From: Lachnospiraceae bacterium UBA7179
Lineage (GTDB): Bacteria > Bacillota > Clostridia > Lachnospirales > Lachnospiraceae
Direction: 5' to 3'
Assembly: GCA_002491195.1 (NCBI GenBank)
Contig: DKVL01000061.1
Location: 11,401 to 29,934 of the forward strand
DNA: 18,534 nucleotides
Shown here: in pieces, positions 6,737 to 15,912 of the stretch
Numbering within the stretch: the first letter of the stretch is position 1
How the letters are laid out: every line of letters starts with the position of its first letter
Notes under the pieces: model-generated
Database searches by the model: none
What the model was told of the DNA's origin: nothing
What the model saw: only the letters and a program-made list of their open reading frames with translations
Program-made: the position numbers and the translations under genes

Positions 6737-7657
6737 CTAAAATTGGAAAAATAGATAGTCCAAAGTTTCTGGTCTCCTGTACTCCCCTGTGCTGAAATCA
6801 TAGACAAGGATCTGATGCGGCTCTTCCAGCGAAACCCAGATATGATAACCCGCCTCTTCCATATCCCCATGCGTGGCAATCGTATAGCCGAGCTTCCAGT
6901 ATCCCGCATCATCGCCCGACAGAAAGGTCACGCCATACTCAATCCCTTCCACTCCGTCAACAATCTGCAGCCCCTGAACAGGACTTAACAGCACTTTGTC
7001 CCTGTCCCAGTCAGAACTGACGCGCGTATAGATCTCCTCCTCCAACTCACTCAACAGACTGATATGATCATTGTTCCAGTCATATAATCTAAAATTATCG
7101 TAATCCGAACCAACAATATAGAGCACCTTTCCTTTCATATCCGGTATCGTAATGGAAAAATCCTGTTGCCCCTTTTCAAATGGCAGTGTTTCCGCCGCAT
7201 AAACGAACAAGTCTACGCGGGCGCCAATACTCGGATTCTCCTTCCACTCCACGCGGCTGATACGATATCCCGCATACGTCATATGACCTTTTACCATGAG
7301 GCTGTCCGTCTCCTCGTCGTACTCCACACTGGAGGTCATCACTGCACTCTGTTCCAGCAGGCTTCCCACGACATATACCTTGAGAAAGACGACTGCAGCG
7401 AGCGCTGCCAGCAATAATCCACCAAGTGCGGCGGCAGCCTTGAGATACCGCGTGCGGCTGTGTATCTTTTTGAATCCATCCAGGGCAGCCCGCTCCCCGG
7501 GTGTGGGCTGATCTGCCATATCCTCTTTCATTTCCACAAAAACGCGTCTGCACTCCCCGCAGTCTTCGAGGTGCTCCCTCACTGCGCTGCTGCCCGCCTC
7601 GCTGATGACGCCGTCAATATATCCCGGCATCAGATCCCTGACAATATCACAATTCAT
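6737..7657 (-). CDS. zinc-finger membrane anti-sigma factor
   Basis: This 306-residue protein is the likely partner of the ECF sigma factor encoded just upstream. C3 and H29-x3-C33-x2-C36 form the ZAS-type zinc-binding motif that holds the sigma factor. One membrane segment lies at about residues 72-97 (LGGLLLAALAAVVFLKVYVV). The remaining 210 residues would be outside the cell and have no domain I recognise, though DUF-type sensor regions are usual there. The start is ATG at 7657, overlapping the sigma stop by 11 bases, with GGAG close upstream; the open frame extends further into the sigma gene but without a start site. Expected role: sequester the sigma factor at the membrane until a surface signal is sensed. 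Confidence 0.85.
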   Translation of the reverse strand: MNCDIVRDLMPGYIDGVISEAGSSAVREHLEDCGECRRVFVEMKEDMADQPTPGERAALDGFKKIHSRTRYLKAAAALGGLLLAALAAVVFLKVYVVGSLLEQSAVMTSSVEYDEETDSLMVKGHMTYAGYRISRVEWKENPSIGARVDLFVYAAETLPFEKGQQDFSITIPDMKGKVLYIVGSDYDNFRLYDWNNDHISLLSELEEEIYTRVSSDWDRDKVLLSPVQGLQIVDGVEGIEYGVTFLSGDDAGYWKLGYTIATHGDMEEAGYHIWVSLEEPHQILVYDFSTGEYRRPETLDYLFFQF

Positions 7658-8165
7658 ACTTCTCCAGCTCCTTTCTGATCTTCTGCTTTGCGCGGTAAAA
7701 CACTGTCCTGCTCCAATTCTCACTTTTTCCGAGGATTTCCCCGATCTGCCGAAAAGAAAGCTCCCCGGTCATGCGGTACAGCACGACCTCCTTCTCCAAT
7801 TCCGGGAGAAGATGAATCGCATGGTACAGCTCCTGTGTATTCTCTGTGCGGATCACGCTTGTCTCCCCATCTGTACCGGAGGTGTCGGGAAGCTCCTCTG
7901 GCAGCTCCATAAAGTCCATTCGCTTCTTCCTGCGCAGTTCCTGCCACAAGATATGCTTTGCAATCTGACAGAGCCATACAGACAACTTACAGGAACCATC
8001 ATAGCGCGCAACGGAATCCACTGCGCGCAGAAAAGTCTCCTGCATCAACTCCTGCGACCAGTCCGCATCATGCGTGTGCGAATACAGGAAACGGTACACC
8101 AGTTCCGTGTATTCCTGATATACGGCTTCCATATCAATATCACCTTTGCCCTCTTTGTGCATCAT
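7647..8165 (-). CDS. ECF-type RNA polymerase sigma factor
   Basis: The 172-residue length, region 2 and region 4 identify an extracytoplasmic-function sigma factor. Region 2 (about residues 16-80) contains QELMQETFLRAV and the basic stretch after SVWLCQIAKHILWQE. Region 4 (about 117-168) contains LPELEKEVVLYRMTGELSFR, then a helix-turn-helix around IGEILGKSENWSRTVFYRAK. The first ATG follows AGGAGG after only four bases, so the second ATG at 8162 is an equally good start. The stop overlaps the anti-sigma start, which indicates coupled translation. The SENWSRTVFYRAK recognition helix is close to that of SigV/SigW-like factors, but the regulon is unknown. Confidence 0.93.
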   Translation of the reverse strand: MMHKEGKGDIDMEAVYQEYTELVYRFLYSHTHDADWSQELMQETFLRAVDSVARYDGSCKLSVWLCQIAKHILWQELRRKKRMDFMELPEELPDTSGTDGETSVIRTENTQELYHAIHLLPELEKEVVLYRMTGELSFRQIGEILGKSENWSRTVFYRAKQKIRKELEKYEL

Positions 8166-8181
8166 TCCACCTCCTACCTCT

Positions 8182-8210
8182 TATATCCCACATTCCTATT
8201 ATTCGTTTCA
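8182..8210 (-). promoter_or_regulatory. possible autoregulated ECF-type promoter of the sigma operon
   Basis: On the minus strand TGAAAC (8210-8205) is followed after 17 bases by GATATA (8187-8182). TGAAAC is a common -35 element of ECF sigma promoters in Firmicutes, and such genes often activate themselves. No sigma-A promoter of comparable quality is visible here. Confidence 0.4.
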
Positions 8211-8423
8211 AAAATCCATAAAAATAATATTGATTTTTTACATTTTCTAATACCAATACCATCCTTGCGTCAATGAATCAGGTTTCCATGTTTCTAAAGG
8301 TCATAACAAATGGGGACCTGTCACCCTGTGAAGGAAATGCTGCAAGAAGCTTAAGTTAATGACATTGCGGAGTGAACAGTAACCCATCCTGACCGTCTTG
8401 GCCACGGCAAACCGAAGTGGTTA
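8211..8423. other. intergenic stretch between divergent operons, with a dispersed-repeat copy
   Basis: An exact TGAACAGTAAC lies at 8373-8383, and GGGGACCTGTCACCCTGTG, a decayed REP-like palindrome, starts at 8312. No gene is evident. The stretch lies between the ECF-type promoter on one side and the promoter of the PD-(D/E)XK gene on the other. Confidence 0.5.
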
Positions 8424-8452
8424 TTGCGCTCCAGAGTCCCATGTGCTATACT
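8424..8452 (+). promoter_or_regulatory. sigma-A-type promoter of the PD-(D/E)XK gene
   Basis: TTGCGC (8424-8429) and TATACT (8447-8452) are separated by 17 bases, with TG one base before the -10 (extended -10). Transcription would start near 8459, about 28 bases before the start codon. Confidence 0.65.
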
Positions 8453-8486
8453 CTAAAATAACAAAAGAGAAAGGTAAAATATAATA

Positions 8487-9374
8487 TTGGAAATTGAAGA
8501 TAATATACAATGGCATCCCGCCTTCTGCTCCGCAGTCGAGCTAGAGCTGCGCGAAAACAAAAAAGACCTGAAATACGAGAGGGAACACAACCTGAGTAAG
8601 ATGCCGCTCCGGATCGATTTTCTTGTAATCAGGAAAAAGCAGAACGCCATCATCAAAAATGAGATCGGTGATTTCTTTCTGCGGAATAATATATTTGAGT
8701 ACAAATCACCCGGTGACAGCATGGATGGCGGAACTTTTTACAAAGCACTGGCATACGCATGCTTGTACAAGGACGAGGTGGTGCACGGCACGGTCGCAAA
8801 AGATGCGGACGAGACTTTTAACATGGACACTACGATCACACTTGTCCGGGAGCAAAAACCAATGAAACTCCTGCAGCAGCTTGGTGAACACTACGAAGTG
8901 ACCAGACGGTCAGATGGCATCTACCGCATCCATGGAATGCTGTTCCCAATGCAGATCCTCGTGACCAAAGAACTGGACGAAAAAAGCCATGTGTTCCTCA
9001 CTGCACTGACACGCACCATGAGCAGAGATCAGGCACGCCGACTTCTGGACAGTACCTCAAAACTGGAAGACAATGAGGACAGGGAGAACGCGGATTCAGT
9101 CGTAAACGTCGCATCGGAGGCCAACATCAATCTATTTAAAAAAATGATACAGGAGGGAGATCAAATGTGTGAGGAATTAAAAGAAATGCTTGCGCCTGAA
9201 ATCGTAGAATTCAAAATACTTCTGGCACAGCAAAATGCAGAGCTCGCTGACAAAGATGCTAAACTCGCTGACAATGCTACTAAACTCGCTGACAAAGATG
9301 CTAAACTCGCTGACAAAGATGCTGAAATTAAAAAACTCAGAAAACTGCTTGCTGATGCGGGAATCGAAGCATAG
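8487..9374 (+). CDS. PD-(D/E)XK nuclease-like protein with C-terminal coiled-coil repeats
   Basis: The 295-residue product resembles the Rpn-like or transposase-associated PD-(D/E)XK proteins that are frequent in Lachnospiraceae. The core reads E20, then RIDFLVIRKK with D44, then FEYKSPGD with E71 and K73, in the spacing of a PD-(D/E)XK active site. The C-terminal region (about 240-290) is a predicted coiled coil made of heptad-length repeats of the type LADKDAK. The start is TTG at 8487; residues before the first internal ATG (WHPAFCSAVELEL) belong to the family pattern, so the TTG is preferred. The ribosome binding site (AGAAAGG) is distant. Nuclease activity is inferred from the motif. It lies upstream of the DUF4317 gene and may be cotranscribed with it. 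Confidence 0.75.
   Translation: MEIEDNIQWHPAFCSAVELELRENKKDLKYEREHNLSKMPLRIDFLVIRKKQNAIIKNEIGDFFLRNNIFEYKSPGDSMDGGTFYKALAYACLYKDEVVHGTVAKDADETFNMDTTITLVREQKPMKLLQQLGEHYEVTRRSDGIYRIHGMLFPMQILVTKELDEKSHVFLTALTRTMSRDQARRLLDSTSKLEDNEDRENADSVVNVASEANINLFKKMIQEGDQMCEELKEMLAPEIVEFKILLAQQNAELADKDAKLADNATKLADKDAKLADKDAEIKKLRKLLADAGIEA
9243..9326 (+). repeat. four 21-bp tandem repeats inside the PD-(D/E)XK gene
   Basis: Units begin at 9243, 9264, 9285 and 9306, each opening CTCGCTGACAA. Units 1 and 3 are identical, unit 4 differs by one base, and unit 2 has a local shift giving LADNATK. A diverged unit precedes at 9222. Each unit encodes one coiled-coil heptad, so gain or loss of units keeps the frame. 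Confidence 0.9.
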
Positions 9375-9442
9375 CATTTCCAATCTGTTGTTTATACGCT
9401 TTCCGCAGCATCTTATGGAAATTAATTACGAGGAGAATCGAA

Positions 9443-10744
9443 ATGCTTAGAAATAAAGACATCTTAGAATTAAAGAGACGTTTTAAGAAAGAATCCTGCA
9501 CCATCACAAAGATGTGCGGGTGCTATGTGGACGCAAACAAAAATAAAATCGTGGAATTAAACGAGACCTTCCTGAACCTCGAGGACGAAGAATTTTTTAA
9601 ATATCTCGAAATCGCCAAAAAGACACTGTCCGGCACGATCGGCAACAATCTGCTGGAACTAAACTTTGCCAAGGAAGAAGAGGAATCTGGCGGAAAACAA
9701 CAGTATCTTCTAGGGCTGCGTGAGAGCGGACTGAAAAATCCGGATTTGCTTGAGCACCTTTACGATATGATTATAGAAAATTACGATTATGTCGGAAACT
9801 ATCTGATCCTGGTGTTTCATGATGCTTACGATGTGATCACCAAGACAAATGATGACCTCAAACTTGACGAGTCTGAGGAGGTTTTCACCTATCTGCTGTG
9901 CGCCATCTGCCCTGTAAACCTCTCCAAACCGGGGCTTGGATACCGCGCCGACTTAAACCGGATCGGCATCCGCATACAGGACTGGGTGGTGGGCGCACCC
10001 GATGTCGGATTCCTGTTCCCTTCCTTTGTGGAGCGTTCAACAGACATCCACTCGCTTACATATTATGTCCGCGATGCCAAAGATTCCCACCGCGACTTTA
10101 TCGAGACTGCACTCGGCTGCGGTGCAAAGAGGACAGCCACCGAAGAGCACAACACATTCAGCAGCATCGTGAAGACAGCCATCGCACCGATCATAGAAGA
10201 CAGCGACGAACTGTTGATTAATATACAGGAGAAGTTAAATGATCTTGCCGAGGAACACGATGCGGCTATGGAGGATTTAGTTCTCGTGGAACCGGAGGAT
10301 TTCACTCTCACCACAGAGATCATCAAGGAAGTGTTTGCAGACAGTGATATCCCCGATGCGGCTGTGACACAGATTCAGGATCATTTCACCGAAGAATTCA
10401 ACGACCGTCCGCCTGTTGTAAAAAATCTTGTGAACGAGAAAGCCATCGAGAAAAATAACAAAGAAAAGAAGGAAATCCTGCTTCTCGAGGAGGTCGCGAC
10501 TTTAAAGCAGGAACTCAAGGACACCAAACAGGAAAATGAGGAGAAAACAGAACAAATCGAGACGCTTGTGAAAATGGAAGCACCTGTCGATCCCGAGGAA
10601 GCCAAAAACTGGGCGGAAGTTTTCCTGCGCATGAAACCCGATAAGGCAGAACAGGTAAAGTACGAGACAATTGACGGTCAGAAATATCTCATGATCCCCA
10701 TGGAGGAGAATGAGCATATTAATCTGAACGGAGTCGAGAAATAA
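9443..10744 (+). CDS. DUF4317 family protein
   Basis: The 433-residue sequence matches the DUF4317 family as I recall it, from its opening MLRNKDILELKRRFKKESCTI (residues 1-21) through CGCYVD, VPLAYR-like region and GLGYRADLNRIGIRIQDW in the middle. The C-terminal third (about 320-390) is a highly charged coiled coil, followed by a short globular end. It has no membrane segment and is cytoplasmic. AGGAG lies seven bases before the ATG. Family function is unknown to me. The TPM-domain gene begins 18 bases downstream, an arrangement I recall as common in Lachnospiraceae, which suggests they work together. Confidence 0.85.
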   Translation: MLRNKDILELKRRFKKESCTITKMCGCYVDANKNKIVELNETFLNLEDEEFFKYLEIAKKTLSGTIGNNLLELNFAKEEEESGGKQQYLLGLRESGLKNPDLLEHLYDMIIENYDYVGNYLILVFHDAYDVITKTNDDLKLDESEEVFTYLLCAICPVNLSKPGLGYRADLNRIGIRIQDWVVGAPDVGFLFPSFVERSTDIHSLTYYVRDAKDSHRDFIETALGCGAKRTATEEHNTFSSIVKTAIAPIIEDSDELLINIQEKLNDLAEEHDAAMEDLVLVEPEDFTLTTEIIKEVFADSDIPDAAVTQIQDHFTEEFNDRPPVVKNLVNEKAIEKNNKEKKEILLLEEVATLKQELKDTKQENEEKTEQIETLVKMEAPVDPEEAKNWAEVFLRMKPDKAEQVKYETIDGQKYLMIPMEENEHINLNGVEK

Positions 10745-10762
10745 AAGAGGGAGGATGCCAAC

Positions 10763-11638
10763 ATGCCAAGAGCAGGTTCAGGTGGCGGCCATTCATCGAA
10801 TCACCGCTCATCAGGAGGTCACTCGTCATCGCGCAGTTCTGGAGGACATCGCATCAGCAGTGGACACCGCACATCTGGAAGCGGACACCGCTCAAGCTTT
10901 CATTCCAGCAGTTCGTCGTATCGTAGCCACCGATCATTTTTTCGCAGCACACCGCCGCCACCGTCATTTGGAGGGCCGGACATGCCACCACCTCCACCAC
11001 CGCGCGGATATCACAGAAGAAGCTACGGGCGCACTTATAATAGCAGCTCCGTTGGCAGATCTGTGACATCAATGATCGTAACAGTCGTTATACTGCTCAT
11101 GTTGTTTTCCTTTGCCACGACGTTTTTCTCAGTAAAGCCTTTGGGTGGTTTCGTCAAATCCTCCACTCCTGCCAGCACGAGAAACCGCGAAAAGTTAAAT
11201 TCCGGATTGTCCTTTGACAGCAATTGCATCGTCGATCAGCTCGACTGGTTCGACTCTGTCTCCAAGGCCGGACAACAGTTGAAAGCCTTTTATGATCAAA
11301 CAGGCGTTCAACCCTACATTGTTCTGTTAAAATACCACCCTGAACTCGTTACAGAATCCCAGATGGAAGAATACGCACAGGAATATTATGAAGAAAATAT
11401 TGACAACGAAGCGACATTTCTCTACATATATTTTGCAGAGGAAGACCAGGACAATGAAGTGGGATATATGTGCTATGTAAATGGCAAGCAGGTGGATTCT
11501 GTCATGGATCCGGAAGCAGTTGATATTTTCTGGGATTATCTCGACCGAAACTGGTATAGTACTATATCCACAGATGAACTTTTTGAAAATGCTTTCACCA
11601 AGACAGCAGAAACAATCATGACAAAACCCAGATCATAA
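10763..11638 (+). CDS. membrane protein with Ser/Gly/His/Arg-rich N-terminus and TPM-like domain
   Basis: The 291-residue product has three parts. Residues 1-62 are almost only Ser, Gly, His and Arg (GGHSSSRSSGGHRISSGHR), followed by two proline runs (64-67, 75-80). One membrane segment lies at about 102-123. The rest resembles a TPM domain (PF04536-type), with GVQPYIVLLKYHPEL and a later ATFLYIYFAEE strand pair. TPM domains occur in thylakoid and bacterial membrane proteins and some have phosphatase activity, but the role here is not known. The start is ATG at 10763 with GGGAGG eight bases upstream; an ATG at 10755 is out of frame. Likely cotranscribed with DUF4317. Confidence 0.8.
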   Translation: MPRAGSGGGHSSNHRSSGGHSSSRSSGGHRISSGHRTSGSGHRSSFHSSSSSYRSHRSFFRSTPPPPSFGGPDMPPPPPPRGYHRRSYGRTYNSSSVGRSVTSMIVTVVILLMLFSFATTFFSVKPLGGFVKSSTPASTRNREKLNSGLSFDSNCIVDQLDWFDSVSKAGQQLKAFYDQTGVQPYIVLLKYHPELVTESQMEEYAQEYYEENIDNEATFLYIYFAEEDQDNEVGYMCYVNGKQVDSVMDPEAVDIFWDYLDRNWYSTISTDELFENAFTKTAETIMTKPRS

Positions 11639-11644
11639 GCTGAA

Positions 11645-11672
11645 AAAACGAGCAGGATCCCCCGCTCGTTTT
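11645..11672. terminator. bidirectional intrinsic terminator between convergent genes
   Basis: AAAACGAGC (11645-11653) pairs perfectly with GCTCGTTTT (11664-11672) around a ten-base loop. T runs follow in both directions, so it can end both the TPM gene and the hydrolase gene on the opposite strand. Confidence 0.9.
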
Positions 11673-11686
11673 ATTCTGTAGATGTT

Positions 11687-12751
11687 CTATTCCCCGATCG
11701 CTTCCATATAAAAATCCACGATCTTTTCAAACAATTTCTCGTCAATCCGGGAGATTAATTCTTTATCCAGCGTATCATTCCACGCCTTCTCAACCTCATC
11801 CGGAATCTCGCCGTTATACTGCTCAGAAAGTTGTTCATACTCCGCGTCTATTTTGTCCATATATTCCATGCGCTCTGCACTGTAGTCCATCATCAGATCA
11901 CTATGTTCCCTGCCTTCCAGCAACACATACTGCACATCATCCCGCTTGATCTTATCCTGATTTGCGTAGATACATGGACCGTCAAAACCCACAAAATCGT
12001 CCAGGTCGCCTTGTATGATCATCACCGCTGTATGTGTCGCGTGGTTGATTCCATCTGCCGCAGTGAGATTCATTTTATCTCCAAATGTAATGCGCAATGT
12101 CAGCCATATAAATGGTTTCTCTACATAGGCAAACGAACCTAACAGGCTTTTGCCCACATAGGTCATCTCATCCAGACTGTCATTGTACCCAGCCAGACTT
12201 GCCACTGCAATGATGTCATGATCATAATTCAAAACCGCTGTCGTCGCATATCCACCCCAGCTATGCCCGTAAAGGCAGATCGGAAGTCCGTCAAACACCG
12301 GATTCTGCTCCACATAGGTCAGTGCGTTATCCAGATCGATCACCGACTGCACAAGTCCTACACAGCTATTCCCTGTCGAGGCGCCACTCCCCGTATTGTC
12401 ATAGGCAAACACCATAAATCCACTGTCCACGAAATATTTCGTCTCACTGATATACCCCTCGGAATAGGAGCCCAGCCCATGGGAAACCACTACCAGACCT
12501 TTTGATGTGTTGTTTTTTCCATAGATATAACCTGTCAGCGTCTCATTCCCGGAGGGAAACGTGACCGTTTCCCTCTCAAAATCCTCATAGTCCGCCCACC
12601 GCATTTCCCTGACATACTTTCGCGGCTCACTCCGGTTAAAATACTCTTTCAGGAAATGATTGATCAGGACAAACGATGCGACGACAAAAACAAGAAGCAA
12701 AACACCGACTATTATCAAAATAATCTTCACAAGCCTGCCGTTTTTTCCCAT
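11687..12751 (-). CDS. membrane-anchored alpha/beta hydrolase
   Basis: This 354-residue protein has an N-terminal membrane anchor (about residues 9-30) followed by an alpha/beta-hydrolase domain. SHGLG (90-94) is the oxyanion-hole turn, GHSWGG (162-167) is the nucleophile elbow with Ser164, and GDLDDFV (248-254) and REHSDL (281-286, His283) supply the acid and base of the triad. The catalytic domain probably faces outward as in other anchored serine hydrolases of this type; substrate is unknown. It starts five bases after the ileS stop, and its ribosome binding site (GGAGAGG) lies within the last ileS codons. It is therefore probably cotranscribed with ileS under T-box control. A bidirectional terminator follows. 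Confidence 0.88.
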   Translation of the reverse strand: MGKNGRLVKIILIIVGVLLLVFVVASFVLINHFLKEYFNRSEPRKYVREMRWADYEDFERETVTFPSGNETLTGYIYGKNNTSKGLVVVSHGLGSYSEGYISETKYFVDSGFMVFAYDNTGSGASTGNSCVGLVQSVIDLDNALTYVEQNPVFDGLPICLYGHSWGGYATTAVLNYDHDIIAVASLAGYNDSLDEMTYVGKSLLGSFAYVEKPFIWLTLRITFGDKMNLTAADGINHATHTAVMIIQGDLDDFVGFDGPCIYANQDKIKRDDVQYVLLEGREHSDLMMDYSAERMEYMDKIDAEYEQLSEQYNGEIPDEVEKAWNDTLDKELISRIDEKLFEKIVDFYMEAIGE

Positions 12752-12756
12752 TCACT

Positions 12757-15700
12757 TTACCTCTCCACGCCAATCGTTACATTCTCTCCATTGACATTCC
12801 ATTCTTTGGCATTGGGAAGTTCACGCTCACCATACACAAATGCGTCTGCCAGAACTTTCTCACCGATCGCCTTCTCATTCTTCTGCACAACTTGTGTGAT
12901 CCTGTCATTACCGCTGATGTACACCCTGATGTGATCCATGACCTCAAAACCAGAATCCTTGCGCATGGTCTGAACCTTGCTGATCACCTCATATACAAAG
13001 CCCTCCTCGACAAGCGCATCTGTCAAATTCGTGTCAAGTACGACCGTGACTGTGTTATCCGCCTCTGTCACATACCCCTCCTTCTGCGAGATATCGATCA
13101 GCAAATCCTCCTCCGCAAGCTTCACCTCTGTGCCATTTACGTCGAAGGCGATAAAACCATTTGCCTTCAGCTCATCCATCGCCGCATTCCCATCGATTGC
13201 GGAGAGCTTCTCCTTGATGCCGCCCAGCTGCTTTCCATACTTTGGCCCCACTGTCTTTAACTGCGGCTTAAAGGTGTACGTCGTAAACTCCCTGACATCG
13301 TCCGTAAACACAACCTTCTTGACATTCAGCTCATCCTCGATGATCTCCTGATAAAATGTATCCAGTGTAAACGGCGCCTTGATAAACATGGTGCTGATCG
13401 GCTGCCTGTTCTTGATATTAGCTGTATTCCTGCAGGCGCGTCCCATGACGACGGTCTTTAAGACAGCCTCCATATCCGCTTCCAGCTGCTTGTCGATAAA
13501 CTTCTCATCGACAGTCGGGAAGTCGCACAGATGAATACTTTCCGGCGCGGACTTGTCAATGCTGTGCACCAGATTTTGGTAGATATCCTCTGTCATAAAC
13601 GGAATCATCGGCGCTGCCGCCTTTGAGATCGTCACAAGCGCAGTGTAAAGCGTCATGTATGCATTGATCTTATCCTGCTCCATGCCCTTAGCCCAAAAAC
13701 GCTCACGGCTGCGCCTTACATACCAGTTGCTCATCTCGTCCACAAACTCCTGCAGAGCCCTCGCCGCCTCGGGAATCCTGTAGTTCTCAAGGTTGCTGTC
13801 CACTTCGCCGACCACCGTGTTAAGCTTTGACAACAGCCACTTATCCATCACCGGAAGCTGATCATACTCCAGTGTATATTTGGTCGCATCAAATTCATCG
13901 ATATTCGCATAGAGCACAAAAAACGCATATGTGTTCCACAATGTACCCATGAACTTGCGCTGTCCCTCCTGCACTGCCTTTCCATGAAAACGATTCGGAA
14001 GCCAAGGCGCGGAATTAACATAGAAATACCAGCGAATCGCGTCAGCGCCATAAGTCTCAAGAGCCTCAAACGGGTCCACTGCATTTCCCTTTGACTTCGA
14101 CATCTTCTGTCCGTTCTCGTCCTGAACATGTCCGAGCACGATGACATTCTCATAGGGCGCTTTGTTGAACAAAAGTGTAGACTCTGCCATCAATGAATAG
14201 AACCAACCACGCGTCTGGTCAACCGCCTCTGAGATAAACTGTGCTGGGAACTGCTGCTCAAACAAATCCTGATTCTCAAACGGATAATGGTGCTGTGCAA
14301 ACGGCATCGCGCCAGAGTCAAACCAGCAGTCGATCACCTCCGGAACTCTATGCATCTCCCTGCCACAATCCGGGCACTTGAAAGTCACCTCATCAATGTA
14401 TGGTCTGTGCAGCTCTACCTTTGCCGCATCCGGATTTCCACTCCGGTCTGCGAGCTCCTGTCTGCTGCCGATACACTCCTGATGACCACACTCACACTCC
14501 CACACATTGAGCGGCGTCCCCCAGTAACGGTTGCGCGAGATACCCCAGTCCTGAATATTTTCCAGCCAGTCGCCGAAACGTCCCTTGCCAATGGACTCCG
14601 GAATCCAATTTACAGTATTGTTATTTCGAACCAGATCATCTTTCACAGCTGTCATCTTGATAAACCATGACTCGCGCGCGTAGTAGATCAGCGGTGTGTC
14701 ACAGCGCCAGCAGTGCGGATACTCATGCTCAAATTTCGGCGCGTCAAATAACAGCCCTTTCTCCTCCAAATCCTTCAGGATCATCGGATCCGCCTTCTTC
14801 ACGAAGACACCCGCGTAAGCTGTCTCCTCCGTCATCTCACCCTTGCCGTTTACAAGCTGTACAAAAGGCAGATCATATTTTCTACCAACATTGGCATCGT
14901 CCTCGCCAAACGCTGGAGCAATGTGTACGATTCCAGTACCGTCTGTCATGGTGACATAGTTGTCACAGGTGATAAAATGCGCTTTTTTGTGCTGTTTGTC
15001 GATGATACCTGCAGCAAAGTCAAACAACGGCTCATACTCTTTGCGCTCCAGATCAGTACCCTTGTAGGTCTCCAACACTTCGTATGTCTTGTCGCCCTCG
15101 TTTTCCGCTAATTTTCCAAGAACCTTGTCGAGAAGCGCTTCCGCCATATAATAAGTATAACCGTCAACAGCTTTTACCTTACAATAAGTCTCGTCAGGAT
15201 TGACGCAAAGCGCCACGTTTGATGGGAGTGTCCACGGTGTTGTCGTCCATGCAAGGAAATAGGCCTCCTCTCCGACCACCTTGAAGCGAACCACCGCAGA
15301 GCGTTCCTTGACCGTCTTATAGCCCTGCGCAACCTCCTGTGAGGACAATGGTGTCCCACATCTCGGACAGTAGGGCACAATCTTAAAGCCTTTGTACAAA
15401 AGATTCTTATTCCAGATCTCTTTCAAAGCCCACCACTCTGACTCAATGAAATCATCATGGTAAGTGACATAAGGATCGTCCATATCCGCCCAGAAACCGA
15501 CTGTTCCTGAGAAATCCTCCCACATTCCCTTGTATTTCCATACTGATTCCTTGCACTTCTTGATAAACGGCTCCATGCCATACTCTTCAATCTGCTCCTT
15601 GCCATTCAAGCCAAGCAGTTTCTCCACCTCGAGCTCAACAGGAAGACCATGTGTGTCCCAGCCTGCCTTCCTCGGAACCATATATCCCTTCATAGTACGG

Positions 15701-15912
15701 TAGCGCGGGATCATATCCTTGATCACGCGCGTCAGCACGTGTCCGATATGCGGTTTGCCGTTTGCAGTCGGCGGTCCGTCATAGAACGTGTAGGTCTCGC
15801 CTTTCTTGCGGCTGTCCATACTCTTCTTAAAAATATCATTGTCCTTCCAGAATTTTTCTACATTTTTTTCCCTGTCCACAAAATTGAGGTTTGTGTCCAC
15901 TTTGTTATACAT
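12757..15912 (-). CDS. ileS: isoleucyl-tRNA synthetase
   Basis: This class I aminoacyl-tRNA synthetase charges tRNA-Ile in the cytoplasm. YDGPPTANGKPHIGH carries the HIGH motif at residues 55-58, GWDTHGLPVE follows at 84-93, and KMSKS is at 603-607. The editing domain spans roughly 200-400 (TTTPWTLPSN and GTGIVHIAPAFGEDD). The cysteines CPRC, CWRC, CECGHQEC and CPDC are metal-site candidates. At 1051 residues and with these motifs it resembles the longer IleS2-type enzymes, which are generally less sensitive to mupirocin than the IleS1 type; that is family knowledge, not shown here. A GGAGGGAGAAGG site precedes the ATG. The upstream T-box supports the assignment to isoleucine. Confidence 0.97.
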   Translation of the reverse strand: MYNKVDTNLNFVDREKNVEKFWKDNDIFKKSMDSRKKGETYTFYDGPPTANGKPHIGHVLTRVIKDMIPRYRTMKGYMVPRKAGWDTHGLPVELEVEKLLGLNGKEQIEEYGMEPFIKKCKESVWKYKGMWEDFSGTVGFWADMDDPYVTYHDDFIESEWWALKEIWNKNLLYKGFKIVPYCPRCGTPLSSQEVAQGYKTVKERSAVVRFKVVGEEAYFLAWTTTPWTLPSNVALCVNPDETYCKVKAVDGYTYYMAEALLDKVLGKLAENEGDKTYEVLETYKGTDLERKEYEPLFDFAAGIIDKQHKKAHFITCDNYVTMTDGTGIVHIAPAFGEDDANVGRKYDLPFVQLVNGKGEMTEETAYAGVFVKKADPMILKDLEEKGLLFDAPKFEHEYPHCWRCDTPLIYYARESWFIKMTAVKDDLVRNNNTVNWIPESIGKGRFGDWLENIQDWGISRNRYWGTPLNVWECECGHQECIGSRQELADRSGNPDAAKVELHRPYIDEVTFKCPDCGREMHRVPEVIDCWFDSGAMPFAQHHYPFENQDLFEQQFPAQFISEAVDQTRGWFYSLMAESTLLFNKAPYENVIVLGHVQDENGQKMSKSKGNAVDPFEALETYGADAIRWYFYVNSAPWLPNRFHGKAVQEGQRKFMGTLWNTYAFFVLYANIDEFDATKYTLEYDQLPVMDKWLLSKLNTVVGEVDSNLENYRIPEAARALQEFVDEMSNWYVRRSRERFWAKGMEQDKINAYMTLYTALVTISKAAAPMIPFMTEDIYQNLVHSIDKSAPESIHLCDFPTVDEKFIDKQLEADMEAVLKTVVMGRACRNTANIKNRQPISTMFIKAPFTLDTFYQEIIEDELNVKKVVFTDDVREFTTYTFKPQLKTVGPKYGKQLGGIKEKLSAIDGNAAMDELKANGFIAFDVNGTEVKLAEEDLLIDISQKEGYVTEADNTVTVVLDTNLTDALVEEGFVYEVISKVQTMRKDSGFEVMDHIRVYISGNDRITQVVQKNEKAIGEKVLADAFVYGERELPNAKEWNVNGENVTIGVER

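Noticed and set aside
7605..8276. 223-codon plus-strand ORF
   Set aside because: It is opposite the well-supported sigma factor gene and has no recognisable domain.
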